A DNA stretch of 7,791 nucleotides from Gemmatimonadales bacterium. GTDB taxonomy: Bacteria > Gemmatimonadota > Gemmatimonadetes > Gemmatimonadales > GWC2-71-9. Positions within the stretch are counted from its first letter, which is position 1; each line of letters begins with the position of its first letter. The position numbers were made by a program, and so were the translations under genes. Below, in pieces: positions 1 to 7,576 of this stretch. Location: contig JACCRH010000085.1 in assembly GCA_013813675.1 (NCBI GenBank), forward strand, positions 1 through 7,791. Direction: 5' to 3'. Below the pieces are notes generated by a model. It worked only from the letters and a program-made list of their open reading frames with translations. It was not told where the DNA came from and ran no database searches.

Positions 1-94
1 CGTTCAGATAGCGGGCGAACTTGGCCGCCACGAGCACCCCGAGGTACTTGTTCCCGGCCTGCTTGGCGACTTCGGCGGGTGTGGTGATGCGCAT
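1..94 (-). CDS. rpoZ: DNA-directed RNA polymerase omega subunit, N-terminal part (partial)
   Basis: Omega is the small RNA polymerase subunit that binds the C-terminal region of beta' and helps core enzyme assembly. Only the first 31 codons are present; the gene runs off the left edge. The protein begins MRITTPAEVAKQAGNKYLG and continues with VLVAAKFARYLN. The A-x-K-x-A-x-N-K-Y segment followed by an A-A-K-x-A-R helix is typical of bacterial omega outside the proteobacteria. The ATG at 94-92 is chosen because a perfect AAGGAG lies 9 nt upstream and no ATG, GTG or TTG precedes it in frame before a stop. Upstream on the same strand is the PQQ-type dehydrogenase, separated by 165 bp that hold a large inverted repeat, so co-transcription is doubtful. 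The family call is firm on the visible residues. Confidence 0.9.
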   Translation of the reverse strand, partial: MRITTPAEVAKQAGNKYLGVLVAAKFARYLN

Positions 95-103
95 GAACGT
101 GGG

Positions 104-109
104 CTCCTT
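104..109 (-). promoter_or_regulatory. Shine-Dalgarno site of rpoZ
   Basis: On the minus strand the sequence reads AAGGAG, then 9 nt, then ATG. This fixes the rpoZ start and shows that canonical Shine-Dalgarno sites are used in this genome, which makes the genes here without one stand out. Confidence 0.8.
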
Positions 110-160
110 GGCGATGCGTGGTAATTCATCAACTTTTCGAAAGTCGCTGGACCGAATCGG

Positions 161-256
161 TCATCCCGAGCGGCGCGAGGGATCGGCCCGCGCATGAGTG
201 TGAGTCTTGATGCTCACTCGCATGAGCGACTCGATCCCTCGCTGCGCTCGGGAGGA
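161..256. repeat. REP-like inverted repeat, copy A
   Basis: The left arm (161-185, beginning TCATCCCGAGCG) and right arm (232-256) match as an inverted repeat at 22 of 25 positions. Between them is a second inverted repeat, 193-204 against 213-224, matching at 10 of 12 positions around an 8-nt loop. The arms share the TCATCC-GAGCG...GCGA core with copies B (5747-5812) and C (7099-7167), but this copy has CCCGAG where the others have CCTGAG or a close variant. It fills most of the gap between the dehydrogenase stop codon (260) and rpoZ (94). A transcript reading leftward could fold into a long cruciform-like structure and stop or protect the dehydrogenase mRNA. No U-tract follows, so a classical intrinsic terminator is not shown. 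Confidence 0.75.
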
Positions 257-259
257 CGC

Positions 260-1609
260 TCACCCGCCCCCGTACACCACTCGCCAGACCCGGCCGCCGC
301 TGTCGTCGCTCACGTAGAGCGCGCCGTCCGAGCCCACCGCGACTCCCGACGGCCGGTGCTTGGCGGTGCCCGGCTGTTTGCTGGCGCCGGCAAACCCATC
401 GGCGAAGACCTGGTACTCGCCGGAGGGCTTGCCGCCGGAAAAGGGCTGGAAGACCACGTTGTACCCGCCCTGAGGCTCGGGCGCCCGGTTCCACGAGCCG
501 TGGAAGCCGATGAAGGCGCCGCCCCGGTACGATGCGGGGAATGCGTTGCCGGAGTAGAAGGCGAGCGCGTTGGGCGCCCAGTGCGCCGGAAACACGGCCG
601 CGGGGCCCAGCTTGCCGGCGCACTCGCCCACCTTGGTGCCGTCCCCGCCGTATTCGGGGGCCTGCACCCGCTTCTCCCCTGCCGGGTCGAAGTAACAGTA
701 CGGCCAACCGTAGTCGCCGCCCTTGACCACCATCAGCAGCTCTTCGGCCGGCAACTCGGCGCTTTGCTTCCAGTCGTACACCTTGGGCCAGTTCTCGGCG
801 AGCTGGTCGCGTCCGTGCTGGGTCGCGTACAGCGCGCCGTCGGCCGGGTTGATAGCCAGCCCGCCCGCGTTGCGGATGCCGGTGGCATGGCGCGCCGCGG
901 GGTCGAACCGCTGCCCGGTCCGAGTGGCGCTGAAGCGCCAGATGCCTCCCCTGGTCGCCAACTCCTTACAGGGCCGCTCGCCCGACGAGCCGGGCTGGCG
1001 GTCCTTCTGTTGGCAAGCATTGGTTCTCGACCCACTGTTGATGAAGAGATTCCCTTCGGGGTCGATGGTGAAGGGATGCATGGCATGGCCACCCTCGACC
1101 AGGAGACCGGTCACGATCGTGTCGGGTGCCGAGCCCGGCACCAGCTCGCCCGGGGCGAGCCGGTAGCGCAGGACGTTGGGTCCGGCCTCCACATACAGAG
1201 CATCTTTGAAGACAGCGATGCCGGTGCCTCCGCTCCCGGTCTCGGCACCGAACCGCCGGATCTGATCGGCCTTGCCGTCACGGTTGGTATCACGGAGCGC
1301 AACCAGGAATCCGCCGGACGGAACCCGCCGGGTGGTGTCGTACGGGGAGCGCCAGGTGTTGAGGTATACATCGCCATTGGGCCGGGTGGTGATCTGGCGA
1401 GCCTGCCCCAGGGAGTCGGCGAACACGGTCGCCTGGAACCCCTTCGGCAGGGTGACCGCTGCTTCAATGGTGGCGGAGGCCACCGACGACCCCGAGTCCG
1501 CCGCACCACCGGCGTCCGGGGAGCGGTCGGAGCGACCGCAGGCGACGGTGCCCCCCGACGCGGCGATGGCGGCGGCGATCAAACCGAGCCGGAGCGCGAG
1601 TACGGTCAT
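260..1609 (-). CDS. PQQ-dependent sugar (sorbosone-type) dehydrogenase, lipoprotein
   Basis: A 449-aa exported beta-propeller protein of the soluble glucose/sorbosone dehydrogenase family, expected to oxidise an aldose or similar sugar with PQQ and calcium outside the cytoplasmic membrane. The N-terminus has one Arg, a hydrophobic stretch (residues 8-18) and a lipobox-like T-V-A-C with Cys24, then a Gly/Ser/Ala-rich linker to about residue 50, so it is probably lipid-anchored. Family features are GGHAMHPF at 173-180 (His175 is the likely catalytic-base equivalent), GIRNAGGLA at 244-252, GGDYGWP at 297-303, HGSWNR at 370-375 and RPSGV plus DGALYVSDD near the C-terminus. Cys199, Cys214, Cys305 and Cys330 could form two disulfides. 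The ATG at 1609 has GAGG 6 nt upstream and begins the signal peptide. The frame stays open to 2167, but that part is antisense to rpsD. Substrate is unknown, and no PQQ synthesis genes are in the window. Confidence 0.88.
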   Translation of the reverse strand: MTVLALRLGLIAAAIAASGGTVACGRSDRSPDAGGAADSGSSVASATIEAAVTLPKGFQATVFADSLGQARQITTRPNGDVYLNTWRSPYDTTRRVPSGGFLVALRDTNRDGKADQIRRFGAETGSGGTGIAVFKDALYVEAGPNVLRYRLAPGELVPGSAPDTIVTGLLVEGGHAMHPFTIDPEGNLFINSGSRTNACQQKDRQPGSSGERPCKELATRGGIWRFSATRTGQRFDPAARHATGIRNAGGLAINPADGALYATQHGRDQLAENWPKVYDWKQSAELPAEELLMVVKGGDYGWPYCYFDPAGEKRVQAPEYGGDGTKVGECAGKLGPAAVFPAHWAPNALAFYSGNAFPASYRGGAFIGFHGSWNRAPEPQGGYNVVFQPFSGGKPSGEYQVFADGFAGASKQPGTAKHRPSGVAVGSDGALYVSDDSGGRVWRVVYGGG

Positions 1610-1633
1610 ACGAAACCTCTTGGCTGAGAGAAG

Positions 1634-1653
1634 GCCACGGCCGGGACCGTGGC
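1634..1653 (-). promoter_or_regulatory. Short hairpin in the leader of the PQQ-type dehydrogenase
   Basis: GCCACGG (1634-1640) and CCGTGGC (1647-1653) form a perfect 7-bp stem with a 6-nt loop, 25 nt upstream of the dehydrogenase start. It overlaps the first unit of the adjacent direct repeat. It could be a palindromic protein-binding site or an mRNA leader hairpin; nothing in the sequence decides between these. Confidence 0.35.
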
Positions 1654-1685
1654 GGAAGACATCCAGGGACCGTGCGGAAGACATC
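1643..1685. repeat. Tandem direct repeat in the divergent dehydrogenase/rpsD control region
   Basis: GGGACCGTGGCGGAAGACAT (1643-1662, next base C) is repeated as GGGACCGTGCGGAAGACATC (1666-1685). The copies differ by one extra G, are separated by 2 nt and have a 23-bp period, close to two helical turns. They lie between the dehydrogenase start (1609) and the -35 box of the likely rpsD promoter (1695). The position and spacing suit a tandem operator for a transcription factor controlling one or both genes, but a chance local duplication cannot be excluded. Confidence 0.6.
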
Positions 1686-1694
1686 GTGCTGGAC

Positions 1695-1723
1695 TTGACC
1701 CAAGCCCCTCCGGGCGGGATATT
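1695..1723 (+). promoter_or_regulatory. Candidate sigma70-type promoter of rpsD
   Basis: TTGACC (1695-1700) matches the -35 consensus at 5 of 6 positions. After a 17-nt spacer, GATATT (1718-1723) matches the -10 consensus at 4 of 6. Initiation would be near 1730, giving a leader of about 55 nt before the GTG at 1785. It is the best promoter-like pair I see in the window. Confidence 0.5.
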
Positions 1724-1784
1724 TGGTGTCTCGGTACTTTCGCAGTTGAGAACAGCTTTCATCATTCGTGCGTCGAGACCAGCC

Positions 1785-2384
1785 GTGAATCTGCGTGGAC
1801 CCAAAGTCAGGATCGCCCGCCAGCTCGGGATCCCCTTAACCCCCAAGGCGACCCGTCTCATGGAGCGTCGCCCCGAGCCGCCCGGCCAGCACGGCGCGAC
1901 GCCGAGGCGCAAGGTGAGCGAGTACAAGAAGCAGCTGGTGGAGAAGCAGCGGCTTCGGGCCCAGTACAACGTGGGTGAGCGCCAGTTGCGGAACACCTTC
2001 GCCGAGGCCACCCAGAAGGAGGGCCACACCGGCGTCGCCCTGCTGCAGCTGCTGGAGATGCGGCTCGACGCGGTGGTGCTCCGGGCCGGATTCGCCCGCA
2101 CCATCTTCGCGGCGCGCCAGGCGGTCTCCCACGGCCACTTCACAGTGAACGGTAAGCGAAGCACCATCCCGTCGCATCGGCTTCAGCCGGGCGACGTCGT
2201 GGCGCTGACGCCGAAGAGCCGGGACCTCGCAACATTCCTCGGCCCGCTGGAGAACGCCCGTCCCGCCCCGCATCTCTCGCTCGACCGGGACAAGCGGAGC
2301 GTCCGGGTGAACGAGATACCCGAGCGCGAGCAGATTCCCGTCATCTGTGAGATCTCGCTGGTCGTCGAGTACTACTCTCGCTGA
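1785..2384 (+). CDS. rpsD: 30S ribosomal protein S4, zinc-free form
   Basis: A 199-aa S4 protein, one of the first proteins to bind 16S rRNA in small-subunit assembly. The N-terminal S4 region begins MNLRGPKVRIARQLG and carries the diagnostic PPGQHG at 32-37, then QLVEKQRLRAQYNVGERQ (50-67). The S4 RNA-binding domain spans about 92-139 (MRLDAVVLRAGF, ARQAVSHGHF, VNGKR), and the end EYYSR matches the family tail. There are no N-terminal zinc-binding cysteines; the only Cys is residue 188. The GTG at 1785 puts the protein start where S4 proteins begin; its Shine-Dalgarno is weak (GAGAC-like). The frame is open further upstream, but that stretch is antisense to the dehydrogenase. It stands alone, not beside rpsM, rpsK or rpoA, so it may be a relocated single copy or a second S4 paralogue; the window cannot tell which. 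Confidence 0.93.
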   Translation: MNLRGPKVRIARQLGIPLTPKATRLMERRPEPPGQHGATPRRKVSEYKKQLVEKQRLRAQYNVGERQLRNTFAEATQKEGHTGVALLQLLEMRLDAVVLRAGFARTIFAARQAVSHGHFTVNGKRSTIPSHRLQPGDVVALTPKSRDLATFLGPLENARPAPHLSLDRDKRSVRVNEIPEREQIPVICEISLVVEYYSR

Positions 2385-2391
2385 CCCGGCC

Positions 2392-2420
2392 GGCTCCCAG
2401 CCACGGTCCGGCTGGGAGCC
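2392..2420 (+). terminator. Perfect hairpin after rpsD (possible terminator or leader structure)
   Basis: GGCTCCCAGCC (2392-2402) and GGCTGGGAGCC (2410-2420) are exact inverted repeats of 11 bp with a 7-nt loop, 7 nt after the rpsD stop codon. The next bases are C-rich with no U-tract, so an intrinsic terminator of the classical kind is not proven. The 3' arm contains GGGAG (2414-2418), the only purine-rich ribosome-binding-like motif before the next gene, so the hairpin could also mask its translation start. Confidence 0.6.
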
Positions 2421-2433
2421 CCCTCCGCCCGTG

Positions 2434-3600
2434 ATGGGCCCCGCCGTTCGCACCACTCTCCCGATGCTGGCTCTTCTCCTCGCCGCGGTCGCACCGCGCG
2501 CGGAGGCGCAGCGCGGCTGGGCCGATCTGGCCCGGCGGTTCGACGCCTTCGTCGAAGCCGCGGGGGTGGTGGGCGGCAGCGCCCTGCTGGTGCGGAAGGG
2601 TGAGGTCGTGGCGCGGCATCACTTCGGATTCGCCGACCGGGCGACGAAGCGACGGGTGGGCGACCGGACCATCTACCATTGGGCCTCGGTCACCAAGACG
2701 CTGACGGCGGTGGCCGTTCTCCAGCTTCGGGATCGCGGCCGGCTGACGCTCGACGACCGGATCACCCGCTGGGTCCCCGAGCTGCGGGAGGTCCACGATC
2801 CCGGCGGCGCGGTGGACAGCATCACGGTCGCGATGCTGCTCTCCCACTCGTCCGGTCTGCAGACTCCGACCTGGCCCTGGTCGCGAGGTGAATCGTGGGA
2901 GCCGTTCGAGCCCACGACGTGGGCCCAGCTGGTGGCGATGATGCCGTACCAGCGACTCCACTTTCGCCCTGGCTCGCGCTTCGGGTACTCCAATCCCGGC
3001 TACCTCTACCTCGCGCGGGCGATCGAGCGGCTCACCGGCGATCCTTGGGCGGTGTACGTCCAGAAAAACCTGTGGGCCCCGCTCGGCATGAGCCGGAGCT
3101 ACGTGGGCGCCACGCCGTACCACCTCGCCGCCGATCGCTCGCACGGCTACCGGCGGCAGGGCGACTCGCTGACCGATGGGGGCGCGGACTTCGATCCGGG
3201 GATCACGATTCCCAACGGCGGCTGGAACGCGCCGGTGGAGGACGTAGCCAGATATCTCGGGTTTCTTACCGGCTTCCCTGCCGATTCCGCGTCCCGGGCC
3301 CGGCACGCCGGCGTGCTCTCTCGCCGCACGCTCGAGGAGATGTGGATCCCGGTGGTGAAGACTGGCACCGCGCTTCCCGAGCTGGCGTCGGTCGGGCTCG
3401 GGTTCTTCTCGCTGGAGGCGGACGGGCGACGGATCGTGGGGCACACCGGGGATCAAGCGGGATACCGTTCGTACGTGTATTTCGACCCGGTGGCGGGGAG
3501 TGGGATCGTGCTGGTCTTCAACACGACGAATGACGACGGGGCAGGGGCGCGGGAAATGGTGGACCTTTCCCGGGAGGCGATCACGCTGTTGCGTCGCTGA
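2434..3600 (+). CDS. Exported serine hydrolase of the beta-lactamase (class C/CubicO-like) family
   Basis: A 388-aa protein with a serine beta-lactamase fold. Such proteins include esterases, D-amino peptidases and penicillin-binding relatives, and this sequence does not reveal which. The signal peptide is residues 1-25, with a hydrophobic core LPMLALLLAAVA and an AEA/Q cleavage site. The catalytic S-x-x-K is SVTK at 85-88; Y-S-N at 185-187 is the second motif; H-T-G at 337-339 replaces K-T-G, as is common in CubicO-type hydrolases. LLSHSSGL at 135-142 and GYSNPGYLYLARAIE at 184-198 are also characteristic of the family. The start is uncertain: ATG 2434 and GTG 2431 both give the signal peptide, ATG 2464 would leave only its core, and none has a well-spaced Shine-Dalgarno. 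Antibiotic resistance should not be assumed from the fold. Confidence 0.87.
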   Translation: MGPAVRTTLPMLALLLAAVAPRAEAQRGWADLARRFDAFVEAAGVVGGSALLVRKGEVVARHHFGFADRATKRRVGDRTIYHWASVTKTLTAVAVLQLRDRGRLTLDDRITRWVPELREVHDPGGAVDSITVAMLLSHSSGLQTPTWPWSRGESWEPFEPTTWAQLVAMMPYQRLHFRPGSRFGYSNPGYLYLARAIERLTGDPWAVYVQKNLWAPLGMSRSYVGATPYHLAADRSHGYRRQGDSLTDGGADFDPGITIPNGGWNAPVEDVARYLGFLTGFPADSASRARHAGVLSRRTLEEMWIPVVKTGTALPELASVGLGFFSLEADGRRIVGHTGDQAGYRSYVYFDPVAGSGIVLVFNTTNDDGAGAREMVDLSREAITLLRR

Positions 3601-3688
3601 GTGTCGCGGGGGGTTGGCATGGGCGACTGAATCAGTTCACCCCCTTACCCAACACCAAGTAACCCCGCCTGCACGCCCGAACACCCGC

Positions 3689-3694
3689 TATACT
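3689..3694 (+). promoter_or_regulatory. -10 box close to the start of the 96-aa gene (leaderless transcript?)
   Basis: TATACT matches TATAAT at 5 of 6 positions and ends 7 nt before the ATG at 3702. Initiation at the usual distance would fall on or next to the start codon, giving a leaderless mRNA. The 7 nt between (CCCCACC) contain no Shine-Dalgarno, which agrees. No convincing -35 hexamer is seen 16-18 nt upstream. Confidence 0.5.
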
Positions 3695-3701
3695 CCCCAC
3701 C

Positions 3702-3992
3702 ATGTCCCGGGCCTTCGTCAACGAGGATGCCGGCGCGGCGCCGGAGCGGTATCCTCTCCCGCCGCGCGAGGACCCCGGCTATCCGATCGCCGCGGCCCGG
3801 GCGCTGCTGCGCGGCGCGGACCAGGGCGACACGCCAGGGGCCGAAGCCGCTACCGGCTACTACTGGGGCGATCCGGCCCTGCGCGCCGAAGTGGAGCAGC
3901 TCCTGGAGGAAGCCCGCGAGGTCGGCCATGAGCGGCTGGAGCAGTTGGCGGAGCGATTCCTCCGGCGCGTCACCGGTCGCGGTCGCGCCTGA
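3702..3992 (+). CDS. Small conserved-type protein, GreA/GreB-associated N-terminus-like
   Basis: A 96-aa acidic protein of unknown function. The first residues, MSRAFVNED followed by a proline-rich stretch (YPLPPREDPGYP, 17-28), resemble the MSR-x-F-V-x-E-D start of short proteins and N-terminal extensions found with GreA/GreB-family transcription factors. This is recalled family knowledge, not a search result. The usual N-Y-V-T-P-x-G segment is replaced by YPIAAARALL. Residues 59-89 (ALRAEVEQLLEEAREVGHERLEQLAERFLRR) are predicted to form a charged amphipathic helix or coiled coil. There is no Gre C-terminal domain, signal peptide or cysteine. The start follows a -10-like box by 7 nt with no Shine-Dalgarno. 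Its last 23 bp overlap the 3' end of aceK on the opposite strand. I consider it a real gene because of the N-terminal motif and start architecture, but its function is open. Confidence 0.65.
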   Translation: MSRAFVNEDAGAAPERYPLPPREDPGYPIAAARALLRGADQGDTPGAEAATGYYWGDPALRAEVEQLLEEAREVGHERLEQLAERFLRRVTGRGRA

Positions 3993-5676
3993 GCCGCGCC
4001 GAGCGGCGGTAGGGGAAGACGTCGACCACCTCGCCGGCGGACAGCCGGCGTTGCACTCCCTGCCACAGCTCCACGTCGAGCAGGTCGCCGTGCGCGGCCA
4101 GAAAGGCGTCGCGGGCCGGGCCGGGCGGGACCAGGAAGGCGCGGAACTCCTCGGGAAACACGTCCATCTCGCCGACATGAAACCAGGCCTCAGCCGCGAA
4201 CTCCTCCTCGATGGAGGAAGGCTGCGGCAGCCGGCGGAAGCGGCACTCCGAGAGGAGGCACAGCTCGTCGTAGTCGTAGCAGATCACCCGGCCGTGCCGG
4301 GTCACCCCGAAGTTTTTCAGCAGCATGTCCCCGGTAAAAATGTCGGCGGCCGCCAGGTCCTTGATCGCGTTGCCGTAGTCGAGCACCGCCTCCGAGGCCG
4401 CGGTCTCGTCCGCGTCGCGCAGGAAGAGGTTGAGCGGCGTGACCCGGCGCTCGGTGTAGAGCTGGCGGATGATCACCCGCTCGCCCTCCACCCGCACGGT
4501 GGCGCCCGCCACCGAGAGCAGGTAATCCAGCAGCGCGTCGGGAAAGCAGCGGCGGGGAAACTCCAGGTGCTCGAACTCCTGGGCGTCGGCCAGCCGCCCC
4601 ACGCGGTCGCGGACGAACACGAAGTGATACTTGTCCATCACCGCCTGACGGGTGGTGTTCTTGGGGGCGCCGAAGCTGTCCTTGATGATCTTGAACACCA
4701 CGTTGAAGGACGGGAGGGTGAAGACGGCCATCACCATGCCCTCCTCGCCCTCCGCGAAGTCGAACCGGGCCTCGGGCCGCTCCAGATCCTGCATGAGACT
4801 CCGATACAGCTCGGTCTTGCCGTGCTTGTTGAAGCCGATGGCGGTGTAGAGCTCGTCCAGCCGCTTGAGCGGCATGATCGAGCTGAGGAATTCCACCATC
4901 GCGCGGGGCCGCGGCGCGGCCACCCGGAAGTACGACCAACTGAAGCCGAAGACTACGCTGGCCTCGTTCTCCGACATGAGCACCGCGTCCACCACGATGC
5001 CGCGCTCGGCATGAATCAGCGGCAGCACGATCGGAAGCGTCAGGTCGCCCTGGCGGACCCGACCGACCAGATAGGCCCCCTTGTTCCGGAAAAACACCGG
5101 GCGGAGCATGTCGAACGTGACCGGTCCCGTGGCGCGGCCTTCGGCGAGCCGGTCGCGGACCAGGGCCGCCACCTGCTCCGCGTCCCGCTCCAACTGCGCG
5201 TAGGGCACCGACCAGGGGTAGGCCTGGAGCATGGCCCTCGCGACCGCTGCGTCCACCGCATGGCACACGTAGCGCTCGACCAGATCGGGGTCGGTGGCCG
5301 CACTCGCCGGTGTCGAGGGGTCGAGATACTCGATGGCGGGGTCCGCGCCGACCGTGCTGAAGATCCGGCGGGTCACCGAGTTGAAGAAGGTCTGCGCCAC
5401 CTCCGCGTCGGAGCGTCCGGCCAGCCCCTCGAAATGGCGCGACTTCACCTGGGCCCAGAGCGTGCGCTCCAGAACGGCATCCTCCAGAATGTCGCGCACG
5501 TCGGCGACCGCGCCGTCGAGATGAATGCGGTAGAGGGCGAGCCGCGCGGTCGCGTCGGCTTGAGCGCCCTGCCAGTCCCGCCGTTCGAAGCGCTCCCGGG
5601 CGCGACGGGTGATCTCCTCGAAACCGCTGATCCAGCGCTCGTGCGCCGTGTGGATCGCGCTGGCGCCGCGGGCCAT
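3970..5676 (-). CDS. aceK: Isocitrate dehydrogenase kinase/phosphatase
   Basis: AceK phosphorylates and dephosphorylates isocitrate dehydrogenase on one serine, setting the split between TCA cycle and glyoxylate shunt. From ATG 5676 it has 568 aa, against 578 in E. coli. The N-terminal regulatory half (to about 290) precedes the kinase-like half: GMVMAVFTLPSFNVVFKIIK at 313-332 with the ATP-site lysine Lys329, DRVGRLADAQEF (357-368), LYTERRVTPLN (406-416), NAIKDLAAADIFTGDMLLKN (436-455) then FGVTRHGRV, YDYDEL (467-472) and DVFPEEF (505-511). The frame is open to ATG 5751. I prefer 5676 because AGGG lies 7 nt upstream, homology begins a few residues later, the first extra codons are poor in third-position GC, and ATG 5751 lies inside a repeat with no spaced Shine-Dalgarno. 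The gene is divergent from its target icd rather than in an aceBAK operon. Confidence 0.95.
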   Translation of the reverse strand: MARGASAIHTAHERWISGFEEITRRARERFERRDWQGAQADATARLALYRIHLDGAVADVRDILEDAVLERTLWAQVKSRHFEGLAGRSDAEVAQTFFNSVTRRIFSTVGADPAIEYLDPSTPASAATDPDLVERYVCHAVDAAVARAMLQAYPWSVPYAQLERDAEQVAALVRDRLAEGRATGPVTFDMLRPVFFRNKGAYLVGRVRQGDLTLPIVLPLIHAERGIVVDAVLMSENEASVVFGFSWSYFRVAAPRPRAMVEFLSSIMPLKRLDELYTAIGFNKHGKTELYRSLMQDLERPEARFDFAEGEEGMVMAVFTLPSFNVVFKIIKDSFGAPKNTTRQAVMDKYHFVFVRDRVGRLADAQEFEHLEFPRRCFPDALLDYLLSVAGATVRVEGERVIIRQLYTERRVTPLNLFLRDADETAASEAVLDYGNAIKDLAAADIFTGDMLLKNFGVTRHGRVICYDYDELCLLSECRFRRLPQPSSIEEEFAAEAWFHVGEMDVFPEEFRAFLVPPGPARDAFLAAHGDLLDVELWQGVQRRLSAGEVVDVFPYRRSARLRRDRDR

Positions 5677-5746
5677 CCGGTTGCCCTGGCCCGCCGACCC
5701 CGCCAGATTGGGCGTCGATTCTCGTCCGAGTCGCATCATCTCTTGT

Positions 5747-5812
5747 GTCATCCTGAGCGTAGCGAAGGAGCCCTTGGCGGGCTCACGTCTCCTTCGCCTC
5801 GCTCAGGATGAC
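5747..5812. repeat. REP-like inverted repeat, copy B, between aceK and icd
   Basis: The left arm (5747-5770, beginning GTCATCCTGAGCG) and right arm (5789-5812) match as an inverted repeat at 22 of 24 positions. Inside is a further perfect stem, GAGCCC (5768-5773) with GGGCTC (5779-5784) and a 5-nt loop. The arms are nearly identical to the left arm of copy C. It occupies most of the head-to-head gap between aceK and icd, so it must affect or avoid both promoters. The outermost in-frame ATG of aceK (5751-5749) lies inside the left arm. No transposase is encoded nearby. Confidence 0.8.
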
Positions 5813-5820
5813 GCTGCCTG

Positions 5821-5826
5821 GAAGGA
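5821..5826 (+). promoter_or_regulatory. Shine-Dalgarno site of icd
   Basis: GAAGGA is 9 nt before the ATG at 5836 and supports that start over internal ATGs such as the one at codon 22. It lies just outside the right arm of repeat copy B, so the repeat spares the ribosome-binding site. Confidence 0.7.
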
Positions 5827-5835
5827 ATCCGAGCC

Positions 5836-7098
<1,263 letters not shown>

Positions 7099-7110
<12 letters not shown>

Positions 7111-7167
7111 GCGAAGCGAAGGAGACCATGTCGAGCATGGTCCCCTTCACTACGTTCAGGGTGACAC
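7099..7167. repeat. REP-like inverted repeat, copy C, between icd and hslR
   Basis: Arms 7099-7130 (beginning GTGTCATCCTGAGCG) and 7136-7167 form a 32-bp inverted repeat with 27 matches and two further G-U pairs in the rightward transcript, around the 5-nt loop TCGAG. The left arm overlaps the last codons of icd and includes its stop codon (7108-7110). The right arm ends 1 nt before the hslR stop codon. Its place between convergent genes fits a two-way transcription barrier or mRNA 3'-end stabiliser. There is no U-tract on either side. Confidence 0.8.
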
Positions 7168-7168
7168 G

Positions 7169-7564
<396 letters not shown>

Positions 7565-7570
7565 CTCCTA

Positions 7571-7576
7571 ATACTA
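7571..7576 (-). promoter_or_regulatory. Possible -10 box of hslR
   Basis: On the minus strand TAGTAT (4 of 6 against TATAAT) ends 6 nt before the hslR ATG, similar to the TATACT-ATG layout of the 96-aa gene. No -35 match is seen at the right distance, so this is weak evidence. The rest of 7577-7718 shows only GC-rich sequence with a small palindrome and no RNA gene I can recognise. Confidence 0.25.

Noticed and set aside
129..707. 192-codon minus-strand frame ending in SLAPLGMTDS-type residues
   Set aside because: It is an alternative frame of the dehydrogenase, and its tail is a translation of repeat copy A.
194..1627. 477-codon open frame on the plus strand opposite the dehydrogenase
   Set aside because: Antisense shadow; it starts inside repeat copy A and shows no family motif.
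1610..2167. In-frame upstream extension of the PQQ-type dehydrogenase to 635 aa
   Set aside because: The extra 186 residues are antisense to the start of rpsD and resemble no domain. The signal peptide, lipobox and Shine-Dalgarno all place the start at 1609.
2341..3456. 371-codon minus-strand frame opposite the beta-lactamase-fold gene
   Set aside because: The opposite frame has a signal peptide and all catalytic motifs; this one is low-complexity Arg/Pro/Gly sequence.
2434..3600. Calling the beta-lactamase-fold protein an antibiotic-resistance enzyme
   Set aside because: S-x-x-K, Y-x-N and H-T-G also occur in esterases and peptidases of this fold. No regulator of the ampR type or mobile element is adjacent.
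3626..3636. Perfect palindrome ACTGA-A-TCAGT after the hydrolase gene
   Set aside because: It is short, lies more than 50 bp from the -10 box of the next gene, and has no second copy in the window, so an operator role is not supported.
3727..5811. 694-codon open frame on the plus strand opposite aceK
   Set aside because: It is the antisense shadow of a well-conserved gene, as happens in GC-rich DNA. Its product is compositionally odd, rich in His, Arg and Glu, with no recognisable domain.
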